DNA from: Sphingobium faniae
GTDB taxonomy: Bacteria > Pseudomonadota > Alphaproteobacteria > Sphingomonadales > Sphingomonadaceae
Direction of reading: 5' to 3'
DNA length: 64,000 nt
Assembly (NCBI GenBank): GCA_900100475.1
Contig: FMTU01000003.1
Coordinates: 310,001 to 374,000 of the forward strand
Under the pieces are notes generated by a model. That model ran no database searches and was not told the DNA's origin. It saw nothing but the letters and a program-made list of their open reading frames with translations. Each line of letters starts with the position of its first letter. Position 1 is the stretch's first letter. Positions 42,801 through 50,049 of the stretch are shown here, in pieces. The translations under genes were made by a program, and so were the position numbers.

Positions 42801-43998
42801 CGCCGCCAATGCCGTGACGACAGCGAAGATCAACACCGGAGCTGTCACGGCCAATGAAATCGCGTCGAACGCGGTCACCGCGCAGAAGGTCGCGGCCAAC
42901 GCCATCACTGGCGACAAGATCGACGCGAACACCGTAACGGCCCGCAACATCATCGTCGCGGACCTGTCCAATCTGGTCATCAACAACTGGACTGGCGGCG
43001 ATCTGGAAGGCTGGACGTGGGCCAGCACTCCCATTCTCGAATATAATACGTCGGCCGCCACGACGGCGGCGGGCATCGCCGGGTATGTGGTGCGGTTTGA
43101 CCATTCGGCCGAGAATATCCGATCGACACAGGCGTCCTGTTCGGCCGGGGAAAAATTCTATTTCGAAATATATGTCTTCCGTTCGACTGCCCTGGGCGCT
43201 CCGAATAGCAACACGCTCCTCCAGGCGCGGTTCGAGGTCGATGACGGCAGCGGTGGAACTACGGCATTCTATGTGACGCTCGCGTCGCTGTCGCCTACCC
43301 AGCAATGGATTAAGGCGGCGGGCGTTGCGGAGGCTCCCGCCAATGCGAAAACTGTGTCGCTGTGGGTCAGGCCCTTGTCTCAAGCCTCTCCCGTTGGTCG
43401 CGTCTATCTCGGCCGCCCGGTCCTTCGCCGAGCCGCCAGCGCCGAGCTGATCGTCAATGGGGCCATCACTGCGGACAAGATGGCGGCCAACAGCATCACG
43501 GCTGCAAACGGCGCTATCCAAGATCTGACGGTCCAGACGCTCAAGATCGCCAATCAGGCGGTCAACACGGTCGTATCCACCTTTACGGCCGCGCAGATCG
43601 CCACGACGAAAGCAAACGATGGTTGGGTGACCGCGCAAACGGCGAGCGTCACCACGATTGGCGCTGCCATGAACATCACGATGTCGGCAGCCTTCAATTT
43701 CGTCGGAGACTTTTACGGCGCGAATGGCCTCAGCGACAAAGTAGAGTTTCGCGCTTTGCGTGACGGGAATGTCATTTGGGGGCCGGTGGCATTTACAGGC
43801 GCAGCCTTCTTCAATGGCCTGTTCACGACTGTACTGGGATCAGGGGTCTGCACGTTCACCGTTGGCGACGTGCCCAGCGTTGGTGCGCACACCTATCAAC
43901 TCCAGTTTCGAACTGTGCAGGCGCCCGGAGAAAGCGGCACCCTGCGGCAGGCGTTTGCGACCAACCGCGGAATTTTCATCCAGGAGATCAAGAAGTGA
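39868..43998 (+). CDS. Tail tip / host-specificity protein with repeat-rich C-terminus
   Basis: 1376 aa, ATGA overlap with the tape measure. Residues 1-370 resemble a tail-hub region (RPVEASL-like; FGLVWNIEGRLLDKANNIYE). Residues about 430-640 hold fibronectin-like beta repeats (VRVQQDGFDWIEYLVGPGES; TAPGLPTGITAA). From about 710 on come short repeats of the type AITTxKIxTGAVTANEIA, interrupted by two jelly-roll-like segments (about 775-930 and 1035-1195). Should recognise the host surface. The repeats lie at 42001-42150 and 42691-42940. Confidence 0.8.
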   Translation: MSVVVRIRAWPRVAATGAPVALFLAGGGNDAPYHDGANHYQAGVVADPRFEASLSFTDESWAARAIPQASAIGWMPDNPARLDGMAAYYWRDAAIEIDRIKDGVVTRRLTGTIAEATVAEGRLVITCADLSQRLDKAIATATFAGTGGIEGGDFAIGRVKRRNFGLVWNIEGRLLDKANNIYEFGDPAFALQGCTALRDKGRAGTLAILGWQGSMAATFAALQASVPVRGGGVFAPSIACAKWWTQPSGPLTADLKGEAAGYSENVVGVAAQLLDRANGPAIANQAAAQAFRTGPAGLHIGDANESMAAALDRLLQKVTLIWTLQPTGEVVIREWTFTGPVESLNAIFIGRERTLQPVHTRKVGYRKNEREHGDGEISIAVLAGDVVYEDGTTSEAMKPAEPGATNSADPSSAFGPGKTVQDVLTEVNGKIEGILNPPDMPGIPTLGSRMKMGPDQTQLVTLRASWTAAISPDVSGYVVRVQQDGFDWIEYLVGPGESTWEGPVSAHTLYRVQIASFDWQNNRSSFTLPIQSITTARDTTAPGLPTGITAAASLTSIFVEATAPADADLDAVEIWENATSDTGTRTLLTVVKARPGQTVAYARSGLGSNVTRYYWMRAVDTSGNLSGFTAVASATTPRAVANDIADGIISNQKLFNGLAAVETVAALPSTGNFRGRTIMLQTDGKLYRWNSTATTGTANWSAAVATGDLTGQIISTQITDNAITTPKIATGAVTANEIAGGTITGNKIVAGTISGSLIAANAITASKMLIGDTSNMVPDPSCNDLDAWTVDGSTISIVATGFAVAGQNRLSTPAQTGFAHIKTAAMDVEPGASYYGKTWSGPETGVSINVFTRVEWYALNAAGVETYLSASNISASTATTALRTVDGIVTAPATARRARLVAGRDSGNNSNFTAANFIFRKASSGELIVDGAILAQHLSASSVTANAISAGAVIADKIAANAVTTAKINTGAVTANEIAANAVTTAKINTGAVTANEIASNAVTAQKVAANAITGDKIDANTVTARNIIVADLSNLVINNWTGGDLEGWTWASTPILEYNTSAATTAAGIAGYVVRFDHSAENIRSTQASCSAGEKFYFEIYVFRSTALGAPNSNTLLQARFEVDDGSGGTTAFYVTLASLSPTQQWIKAAGVAEAPANAKTVSLWVRPLSQASPVGRVYLGRPVLRRAASAELIVNGAITADKMAANSITAANGAIQDLTVQTLKIANQAVNTVVSTFTAAQIATTKANDGWVTAQTASVTTIGAAMNITMSAAFNFVGDFYGANGLSDKVEFRALRDGNVIWGPVAFTGAAFFNGLFTTVLGSGVCTFTVGDVPSVGAHTYQLQFRTVQAPGESGTLRQAFATNRGIFIQEIKK
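42691..42940 (+). repeat. In-frame tandem repeats in the tail tip gene
   Basis: Units of about 48-60 bp encode variants of NAVTTAKINTGAVTANEIAA. Two copies (42751-42849) are nearly identical at DNA level. Such stalk repeats are common in tail fibres and can recombine to change length. Confidence 0.65.
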
Positions 43999-44189
43999 AA
44001 AAGACGAGCGTTATGCCTTTCCTTAGCGTCGCCGCTCTCGCCATGGCTGGATGCGCGACCACCGCGCCGCCTTATTCCAGGAACGAAGTGCCCGAAGGTT
44101 TGCGACACAAGAATGCCCTGCGATCGACCATCACGGTCGATCACGGGGCGGGCGAATGGCTGGTTTTCTGTCCGCGCGGTGAGTGCTGA
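43995..44189 (+). CDS. Small lipoprotein in tail region
   Basis: 64 aa from GTG 43995 overlapping the previous stop. Signal sequence VKKTSVMPFLSVAALAMAGC with lipobox-like AMAGC near residue 20, then a polar domain. Probably secreted and lipidated; a role in surface change or superinfection exclusion is possible. The next gene starts inside its stop (TGATG). Confidence 0.6.
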   Translation: MKKTSVMPFLSVAALAMAGCATTAPPYSRNEVPEGLRHKNALRSTITVDHGAGEWLVFCPRGEC

Positions 44190-44680
44190 TGGATCATTAC
44201 GCGATCTTTGACGACAGCGGAGCCGTCCTCAGGGAAGTTGTCTGTTATGCCGATCAGATCGGCATCCAACTCGCGTCCGGCGAAAGCGCTCTACCATTGG
44301 CTCGACACCTCGACCAGTCCCGGCAGTGGAAGGTGGTGGGCGGCAGGCTGGTCGAAAGACCAGCGGCAACCGGCGCAGGCGTTCCAGCGACAGACGCCGA
44401 ACTGTGGATGGAAACCAGACTGCAGCTCAATCAGGCGCTGATGGCTGGCTATCCATCCAGTTACGGCCCGATAGACCTCCGCCCCGGTGCGAAACAAGCC
44501 ATGCTGACGGCCATTGCCCTTGGACGGGGACTCGACCTGATCCTGCTCGACAATAGAATTGTGTCCCTGAACGCGGATCAACTGGCGGCGCTCGGGGGAG
44601 AAGCATTCGCCTGGGAGCAAGCGCGCGTCATGGAAGCGCAGAACCTCCGCCCATCCTCACTCTCGATTGAAAGGATTTGA
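44189..44680 (+). CDS. Tail fibre-region hypothetical protein
   Basis: 163 aa from ATG 44189. DHYAIFDDSGAVLREVVCYA at the start and a helical middle (LWMETRLQLNQALMAGYPSS). Similar layout to tail fibre assembly proteins but no firm match. Between the tail tip and other tail genes. Confidence 0.5.
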   Translation: MDHYAIFDDSGAVLREVVCYADQIGIQLASGESALPLARHLDQSRQWKVVGGRLVERPAATGAGVPATDAELWMETRLQLNQALMAGYPSSYGPIDLRPGAKQAMLTAIALGRGLDLILLDNRIVSLNADQLAALGGEAFAWEQARVMEAQNLRPSSLSIERI

Positions 44681-44681
44681 A

Positions 44682-44948
44682 ATGACCGAACCCACCATGG
44701 ACCTGCCCGCCGCTTATGACATCGTGCAGACCGCTGAAAAGGCCGTCGCGGCCAGCGTGGTCGAGAAAATCGAAACTTTCCGTGCTGACATCGAAGCACT
44801 TGCTGCGTCGCTGCCTCCGCAGGCGGGCAACAGCCATGTCATGCGGCAGATGGGAAACATCACCAGTTACCTGTTCAGCTTCGACAGCATCAGGGATGCG
44901 CTGAACGCCAACTATGGCCTGCTGGCCCAGCCTGAGGGTGAAGTCTGA
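44682..44948 (+). CDS. Hypothetical helical tail-region protein
   Basis: 88 aa from ATG 44682 (AAGGA upstream). AAYDIVQTAEKAVAASVVEK and SYLFSFDSIRDALNANYGLL are helical; not recognised. Confidence 0.5.
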   Translation: MTEPTMDLPAAYDIVQTAEKAVAASVVEKIETFRADIEALAASLPPQAGNSHVMRQMGNITSYLFSFDSIRDALNANYGLLAQPEGEV

Positions 44949-44952
44949 CCCC

Positions 44953-45315
44953 ATGAACGTCGATGCTGATTTCCGGGCATGGCTTCAGTCGCCCAACCTG
45001 ATCGCGGTCGCCAGTTCGGCCGCGCTGGAAACGGCGTGGGGCGAACTGGCGGCGGTTGCGGAGAGCGTATCGGCGCTGGCGAACAAGGCCGACGCGGACG
45101 CCGAGGCTGCGCGGCAGATCAACCTGTTCGGCGCTCCGATGGTAGTGGAAGTGCTTCAGGTCGATGGCCTCAGGATCGATCTGTTCGCGCGGCCGGTAAC
45201 GCTCACCGCTGCGCGCGCTGGCTATACGGCTGGCGCAACCGTCTTCGTCCTGGGGGCGAAGGAACTGGATCAGGTGGAGCGCACGAACCTGACCGTCTTG
45301 AGGAAACTGGCATGA
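44953..45315 (+). CDS. Hypothetical tail-region protein
   Basis: 120 aa from ATG 44953. N-terminal helix then beta-strands (VEVLQVDGLRIDLFARPVTL). Its stop overlaps the next start (ATGA). Not recognised. Confidence 0.5.
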   Translation: MNVDADFRAWLQSPNLIAVASSAALETAWGELAAVAESVSALANKADADAEAARQINLFGAPMVVEVLQVDGLRIDLFARPVTLTAARAGYTAGATVFVLGAKELDQVERTNLTVLRKLA

Positions 45316-46064
45316 GCGGCGTCCTGATCATCAAGCCGCTGCCGATCGCGGCGGTGCCGACCGTCACGGGCACGGGCGCGGCCAATCTACTCACCGTCGA
45401 TCCCAATGAGGCGTGGATCGCTTCCGGCACCGGCCCTCGTAACATAGATGTCGACATGGGATCAGAGGTGACGGTCGACAGCTTCTACTTGGGTTATACC
45501 AATGCAGATGGAGCCGCTCTCTGGCGCATTGATCGAGCGACCGGCCCCGGCACGGGACTGGTCACTGTCAAGGCTGCTGGCCCGATGCGCGCGGCCGACA
45601 GCGAAGGGCCGCGTCATCATTGCTTCGCCCGCCTCGCCGCGCCGGTCGTCAGCCGCTATTTCCGCCTCGTCGTCAACCATCCCGGCCCTGCATCCCTCTA
45701 TGCGGGTGCGCTGGTGATCGGGCTGGCATTCGAGAAGCATCGGGAACGCAATGGTGGTCGTGGACTGCTGGACACAGGGGTGCGGCAGGATTTGCCCAGC
45801 GGTGGCTTCGGGATCGGCGATGGCGTCGTGAAGGCCCAGTTCAGCTTTTCGTTCATCGACCTGTCCGCAGCCGAACTGCGGCGACTTTGGTCGATCAATA
45901 AGGATCGCGGGCTTCGCAGGCCGGTGGTGATCGTCGAGGACGCCGACCTCACGGCTGGGCTGAATGAGGCGATCCACTATGGCACTTTCGATCGGTTCCA
46001 GCCATATGAGGGAACCGACGCCGACGAGACGCGGTGGTCATGCTCACATATCGAATGGGCATGA
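45312..46064 (+). CDS. Tail-region beta-rich protein
   Basis: 250 aa. Many strands (NIDVDMGSEVTVDSFYLGYT; SRYFRLVVNHPGPASLYAGA) and a C-terminal VVKAQFSFSFIDLSAAELRR. Looks like a carbohydrate-binding or F5/8-type fold used in virion tips, but this is an impression only. Dyad copy 4 overlaps its end. Confidence 0.5.
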   Translation: MSGVLIIKPLPIAAVPTVTGTGAANLLTVDPNEAWIASGTGPRNIDVDMGSEVTVDSFYLGYTNADGAALWRIDRATGPGTGLVTVKAAGPMRAADSEGPRHHCFARLAAPVVSRYFRLVVNHPGPASLYAGALVIGLAFEKHRERNGGRGLLDTGVRQDLPSGGFGIGDGVVKAQFSFSFIDLSAAELRRLWSINKDRGLRRPVVIVEDADLTAGLNEAIHYGTFDRFQPYEGTDADETRWSCSHIEWA

Positions 46065-46080
46065 TGTCCGTGGGGGGACA
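46065..46080 (+). promoter_or_regulatory. 16-bp dyad, copy 4 of 4 (before lysozyme)
   Basis: TGTCCGTGGGGGGACA followed by TCAAGG, one base after the stop of the previous gene and 38 bp before the lysozyme start, matching the geometry of copy 3. Likely lysis-operon late promoter, the counterpart of Mu Plys. Confidence 0.62.
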
Positions 46081-46117
46081 TCAAGGCCGCCTGCTGTTTC
46101 CGGCCATCCCGTTCCCC

Positions 46118-46666
46118 ATGGCCGCTTCGTTCTCCAAGAAAACCCTCGCCGCCCTGATGGGCAGCGCCGCCGTTGCCGGGGCGCTCACCGCCGACATCGC
46201 GCGATGGGAGGGCAAGAAGAATGTCGGCTATCTCGACCTCGCGAAAATCCCGACCAAATGCTTCGGCGATACCAGCGATGTGATCGTCGGGAAGTTCTAT
46301 AGCGATGCGGAATGCGCCGCTGGCCTTGACCGGCAGGCCACTGTTCATGTCGAGGGTGTCCTGCGTTGCGCTCCGGGCCTTGCCAGCCAGCCGCAGCTTC
46401 TCCGCGCGTCTGGGTCGATGGCCTATAATATCGGCGTGGCGGGCTGGTGTGGGTCGACCGCCGCATCGCGTTTCAAGGTCGGTGACTGGGTGGGCGGATG
46501 CCTCGCCATCGGGCCGTATTTCACGGTCCTTCGCAAGGACGGGTCGACGGTCGTCACCAGCGGCTTCATCAACGCCCGCGTCAACGGCAAGCTGCAGCCG
46601 GTCGACGGCCTGATCTTCCGCCGCACCTATGAGATGACCGTTTGCCTTCGGGGGTTGATCGCATGA
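46118..46666 (+). CDS. Endolysin (lysozyme, GH24 type) with N-terminal hydrophobic segment
   Basis: 182 aa from ATG 46118; earlier in-frame starts exist. Short hydrophobic N-terminus (TLAALMGSAAVAGALTAD) could be a signal-anchor-release sequence. Then IARWEGKKNVGYLDLAKIPT and CFGDT, and SGSMAYNIGVAGWCGSTAAS: catalytic Glu and the later conserved lysozyme motifs. Cuts peptidoglycan at lysis. Confidence 0.85.
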   Translation: MAASFSKKTLAALMGSAAVAGALTADIARWEGKKNVGYLDLAKIPTKCFGDTSDVIVGKFYSDAECAAGLDRQATVHVEGVLRCAPGLASQPQLLRASGSMAYNIGVAGWCGSTAASRFKVGDWVGGCLAIGPYFTVLRKDGSTVVTSGFINARVNGKLQPVDGLIFRRTYEMTVCLRGLIA

Positions 46667-47256
46667 TCGCCACCGCGATCCGCTTGACCGGCTGGGTGCG
46701 GGGCGCGCTGCGCTGGATGGCGGATCATCCCGACATCCTGTTGCTGGCCTTCCTCGCCGCCGTGTGCGTCGTGCGCGGCAATGCGCTGAATGACGCGCGA
46801 CAGGAGATCGACCGGCAACGCAACATCGCTGCCCAGTGGAAGGGTGACTTTCTCGCGCAGCGTCAGGAGATGCGGAAGTTCGCGGGCATGGTTCGCGAGG
46901 CGGGCGTGCAGGCGGCGAAGGACGACGCGGCCAATCGGAAACGGGTCGAGCAGCTATGGTCGACCAAGCTGGAGCAGCAGTCCCATGAATATCAGTCGTC
47001 TCTTGCCGCTGCCTTTGCTGGCGTTGATCGCCGCTTGCGGGGCGGATCGGCCGAAGGTGGAAACAGCGCTGCCGGTGGTTGCGGCGAAGCGCAACTGCCC
47101 CGCCTTTCCGCCATGCCCGAAGGGGCTTTGCCAGCCGGTGGAGCGGGTGTCATTTCACGAGCCGACGCCCTGATCTGCATCGGCAATACCGTGCGCCTTG
47201 AGGCGCTGATCGCGGCATGGAATGGTGCCGCTTCGATCGACGTGAACGGGCATTAA
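46663..47256 (+). CDS. Rz-like i-spanin
   Basis: 197 aa, ATGA overlap with the lysozyme. One N-terminal transmembrane helix (ILLLAFLAAVCVV, about residues 23-36) followed by a long periplasmic coiled coil (QEIDRQRNIAAQWKGDFLAQ). Inner-membrane part of the two-part spanin that fuses membranes at lysis. The C-terminal part is encoded over the nested o-spanin gene. Confidence 0.8.
   Translation: MIATAIRLTGWVRGALRWMADHPDILLLAFLAAVCVVRGNALNDARQEIDRQRNIAAQWKGDFLAQRQEMRKFAGMVREAGVQAAKDDAANRKRVEQLWSTKLEQQSHEYQSSLAAAFAGVDRRLRGGSAEGGNSAAGGCGEAQLPRLSAMPEGALPAGGAGVISRADALICIGNTVRLEALIAAWNGAASIDVNGH
46985..47173 (+). CDS. Rz1-like o-spanin lipoprotein nested in Rz
   Basis: 62 aa in the +1 frame entirely inside the Rz-like gene. 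Signal MNISRLLPLPLLALIAAC with lipobox LIAAC (Cys18), and a Pro-rich short mature part (CPAFPPCPKGLCQP). The fully embedded arrangement is the classic Rz/Rz1 layout of lambda. Confidence 0.82.
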   Translation: MNISRLLPLPLLALIAACGADRPKVETALPVVAAKRNCPAFPPCPKGLCQPVERVSFHEPTP

Positions 47257-47260
47257 AAAA

Positions 47261-47276
47261 GGCGCTTTGAAGCGCC
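47261..47276. terminator. Hairpin after the lysis genes
   Basis: GGCGCT-TTGA-AGCGCC, five bases after the Rz-like stop. Six A precede it and CTTGC follows, so a T run exists only for leftward transcription; it may work both ways or block reading in from the host side. Confidence 0.5.
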
Positions 47277-47310
47277 CTTGCAATAGCCCTGATTGGCTCT
47301 TTCTCATCGT

Positions 47311-47395
47311 AATTTTTTTCGTGAATTTCTGACGCGAATTTCTGTCGCAGCACAGTAATTTTTGACCCGAATTTTTGACCCGAATTTTTGACCCG
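47311..47395. repeat. Right-end transposase sites: six 13-bp repeats
   Basis: AATTTTTGACCCG three times in perfect tandem (47357-47369, 47370-47382, 47383-47395), ending 5 bp from the prophage end. Three diverged copies precede (47311, 47324, 47337: AATTTTTTTCGTG, AATTTCTGACGCG, AATTTCTGTCGCA), with a 7-bp gap. Inverted, the last copy matches the left-end L1 site. They should bind the transposase. Confidence 0.75.
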
Positions 47396-47400
47396 CTACA

Positions 47401-47405
47401 CCGAA
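47401..47405. repeat. Target-site duplication, right copy (CCGAA)
   Basis: Directly follows the ACA end at 47400; identical to 9456-9460. Confidence 0.8.
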
Positions 47406-47731
47406 ATCGAGTGACAGGAAATTGCTCAGGCGATCCGCTGCCTCGCCTGCTGGGGCAATTGCTGGAGCGCGCGGGACCGGACACAGCCGTCCTGCGCGCG
47501 GCCAGCCGCCCCTGGGTCAGCGCCCTGTTTCAGGGGAGGCGGCATATCATCGTCCTTGCGCTGGAGGGCGCAGACGCATCGCTGCGCGCCGCGTGTTTCG
47601 CGGAAGGGATTGAAGAGGCGCAATGGAGCCTCAATCGGCATTTCGTCGCCGACATCGCGATAGATGATCGGCGGCCCACGGAAAATGGCGTGGAAATCGA
47701 GCTTTCGGCCCTGACGATCGAGGATTGGTAA
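47406..47731 (+). pseudogene. 3' part of the chromosomal gene interrupted by the prophage
   Basis: Reads DPLPRLLGQLLERAGPDTAV through SALTIEDW to 47731. It joins in frame to 9415-9460 in the empty site to give about 122 aa. GTG 47411 could still start a shortened product of 106 aa. Resembles a small conserved sphingomonad protein of unknown role (motif SALFQGRRHI). Confidence 0.75.
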
Positions 47732-47751
47732 GGACGGCGATGGCGGGCCGT

Positions 47752-48708
47752 TCAGCCCGCCCGCCCAGCCATCGTCCGCAGGGTTCCCAGTGCATCGCGC
47801 AAGGCGGCGTCGATATCTTCCACCACAGCATCGCGCACGGGCACGGCGGCGGCGACAGGCATGTCCGCGATGACCCGGTGCGATCCAGCCGCGTCCCTGA
47901 CGCGAGCGCGTTCCGCAAGGCCCCGTTCCAGCCGCGCGGTCAATTCGGTGATCGACAGCCGCTCTATGGAGGAAACCGGCGTCGTTTCCGCCGGACAGAA
48001 AATGACCGGCTCTTCCTGCGCTTCGGCCACGGCAAAAGACCCGGTTTCTTCAGCCGGTTCTTCGGAAAAATCCGCTTCCTCCATCGGAACCGCGCCGCCG
48101 GAAAGCGGCAGCCCGCCCGATTCGGGCAGTTCCTCCCCCGACAATGGTTCGGACCCGTTCGGCAAGGTCAGGCCGAGAGCCCCCGCCTCCTGCGCGAGGG
48201 CTTGGGCGTCTTCCTCCACCTCCACCGGCCGGGACGTCTTGTTCCGCCCGAAAATGTCGAGACCGTCAAAATCGCGGCTGGCGAAGATCGGCGCGCGCGC
48301 GGGCGCGTCCGGATGCGCGTCGGCGCGGCGCAACACAGGCTCGCCGAAGCGATCCGAAGAACGCTCCCTTCTCCGCGCGAAAGCCGTCAGCCTGGATAAT
48401 GCAAAACCCATTTTACCTGCTCCCCGGACGCCATCGGAGCGTCCTTCATGTTCCAGGGCCAGAAGCCGCCCTTCGCGGCGCATGACCCCAATGATTCCTA
48501 TCGCCATCAGCGCCGCGAACAGCGCCAGCCCCAACCGGGCCGTCATGCCCAGAGGCGGCGCGGCGGCCGGCAGGATTTCCGAAACGCCGGTGGAGGCGAT
48601 CAATGTTTCCACCAGCCCGACCGGCATCGACAGCATGGCGAGCGCCGCCCCGCCACCGCCCAGCGCCGCCAGCGCCACGGCCTTATTCCGGTTTCTGTAC
48701 CGACCCAT
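47752..48708 (-). CDS. Two-helix membrane protein with long acidic C-terminus
   Basis: 318 aa. Helices near residues 11-38 and 54-75 (LGLALFAALMAIGIIGVM), then a basic stretch and a long Glu/Ala/Pro-rich tail ending in a helical region (SSIERLSITELTARLERGLA). Not recognised. It is 17 bp downstream of the glycosyltransferase on the same strand, so it may serve polysaccharide or envelope work. Confidence 0.6.
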   Translation of the reverse strand: MGRYRNRNKAVALAALGGGGAALAMLSMPVGLVETLIASTGVSEILPAAAPPLGMTARLGLALFAALMAIGIIGVMRREGRLLALEHEGRSDGVRGAGKMGFALSRLTAFARRRERSSDRFGEPVLRRADAHPDAPARAPIFASRDFDGLDIFGRNKTSRPVEVEEDAQALAQEAGALGLTLPNGSEPLSGEELPESGGLPLSGGAVPMEEADFSEEPAEETGSFAVAEAQEEPVIFCPAETTPVSSIERLSITELTARLERGLAERARVRDAAGSHRVIADMPVAAAVPVRDAVVEDIDAALRDALGTLRTMAGRAG

Positions 48709-48725
48709 CTTTCAACAGCCTCCGG

Positions 48726-49955
48726 TCACGCCGCCGCCCGCGCGTCCGGCACGGTGTTCAACAGGCGCTGATAAACAGGTTCGTAGCGCAGGATGTTCGA
48801 CGCCCAGTTCCGCTCCCGCTCGACAAAGGCGCGAGCGGTCGCCCGCCGCTCGTCCCAGAACTGGCGGTCGGCGAACATGCCGGACAGCGCGGCGGCGATG
48901 GCCGCCGGATCGTCGGGCGCGAACAGGGTGCCGGTGACGCCGTCCTCGATCAACTCGCGATGGCCGCCGACGCTGGAGGCAGCGACCAGCCTTCCCTGCG
49001 CCATGGCTTCCAGCGGCTTGAGCGGCGTCACCAGATCGGTGAGGCGCATCGCCTTGCGCGGATAGGCGAGAACATCGACCTGCGCGTAATAATCCTCGAC
49101 CTGGATATGCGGCACGCGGCCCGCGAACAGGATATGATCGGCGAAGGGCGATGCCGTGGCCCGGTCGCGCAGCGCCTGTTCGCAGGGACCTCCCCCCACG
49201 AGCAGCAGCTTCGCCCTGGGCCGCGTCCGCACGAGGCGGGGCATGGCGGCGATCAGGTCGTCCAGCCCTTCATAATCGTAGAAGCTGCCGATGAAACCGA
49301 CGACATCGGCGCCTTCCAGGCCCAGCTTCGCCGTCAGCGCGGGATCGCGGGCGACGGGCGTGCCGAACTGGTCCATGTCGACGCCATTGGGCGAAACGAT
49401 GATCTTCCGCGCGTCGATCCCGCGCGCGATCATGTCGTGCCGCAGCCCTTCGCAGATCACGGCGACCGCGTCGGCGCTTCGCACGGCATGGGTTTCGAGC
49501 TGGCGTGTCAGCCAATAGCGGGGACTGCCTTGCGTCCCGGTGCCGTTACCGACCGCCGCATCCTCCCAGAAAGCGCGAATCTCATAGACGAGGGGAATGC
49601 CATGCCGGCGCGCGACCCGCTGGGCGGCGATGGCGTTCAGCACCGGCGAATGGGCGTGGATGATATCCGGGCGCCAGTCCTGCACCAGCGCCTCCATCGC
49701 GTCGGCATGGGCCGAAATGTCCCGCCACTCGCGCAACAGGGCATTGCCGGTCGCCGCCTTCCCCGGTGTGCGATGAAAGCGCAGCCCGTCCACGAGCTGT
49801 TCCCGCGGCCCCGGCGCGGCGTGGCGGTGGCCGGTGATGCCCCGCACGTCCCAGCCCTTCGCCATCTGCGCCCGTAAGATGGCGCGCGTGCGGAAGGTAT
49901 AGCCGCTCTGCAAGGGCAGGCTGTGGTCGAGCACATGAAGAATACGCGTCGTCAT
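48726..49955 (-). CDS. Glycosyltransferase family 4, exosortase A-associated type
   Basis: 409 aa. N-terminal ILHVLDHSLPLQSGYTFRTR is the signature of the exosortase/PEP-CTERM-associated group; C-terminal GFIGSFYDYEGLDDLIAAMP and GRLVAASSVGGHRELI with the nucleotide-sugar site. Likely adds a sugar in exopolysaccharide production. The sugar is unknown. The gene lies just outside the second prophage. Confidence 0.88.
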   Translation of the reverse strand: MTTRILHVLDHSLPLQSGYTFRTRAILRAQMAKGWDVRGITGHRHAAPGPREQLVDGLRFHRTPGKAATGNALLREWRDISAHADAMEALVQDWRPDIIHAHSPVLNAIAAQRVARRHGIPLVYEIRAFWEDAAVGNGTGTQGSPRYWLTRQLETHAVRSADAVAVICEGLRHDMIARGIDARKIIVSPNGVDMDQFGTPVARDPALTAKLGLEGADVVGFIGSFYDYEGLDDLIAAMPRLVRTRPRAKLLLVGGGPCEQALRDRATASPFADHILFAGRVPHIQVEDYYAQVDVLAYPRKAMRLTDLVTPLKPLEAMAQGRLVAASSVGGHRELIEDGVTGTLFAPDDPAAIAAALSGMFADRQFWDERRATARAFVERERNWASNILRYEPVYQRLLNTVPDARAAA

Positions 49956-50049
49956 GACCTGAATGTCTGGCAGAAATTGTTTAACGGCCCGTCAACCTCA
50001 AGCACGCAATTGCGCGCCAAATCGGGATAGTTTGAAGGAGTTTGAAGAT

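Larger units (their letters stand above)
9461..47400. mobile_element. Complete Mu-like transposable prophage, 37,940 bp
   Basis: Bounded by TGTGCCGCGCC at 9461 and GACCCGCTACA ending at 47400, that is 5'-TGT...ACA-3', inside a 5-bp direct repeat CCGAA. It encodes a DDE transposase, MuB-type ATPase, Ner-like protein, S24 repressor, Gam, GemA, Mor-like activator, Mu-type terminase/portal/F proteins, protease, coat, a non-contractile-type tail, lysozyme and spanins. Length, ends and 5-bp duplication agree with Mu-family phages. All modules look intact, so it may be active. Its two-armed layout differs from Mu, whose genes run mostly one way. Confidence 0.92.

Noticed and set aside
47251..47400. 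AT-rich repeats considered as a CRISPR array or plasmid iterons
   Set aside because: Units are 13 bp, contiguous, at the phage end and matched by left-end copies; they fit transposase sites.
9785..47421. GGAAA as the target duplication (9786-9790 and 47417-47421)
   Set aside because: It would put the left end at the methylase stop with no transposase sites inside; CCGAA has better ends and restores a frame.
47375..47731. Start of the gene at TTG 47375
   Set aside because: Its first codons lie inside the phage end repeats; the true start is at 9415 in the empty site.
49956..50049. tRNA or att core beside the integrase
   Set aside because: No cloverleaf and no second copy in the window, so no att site can be named.
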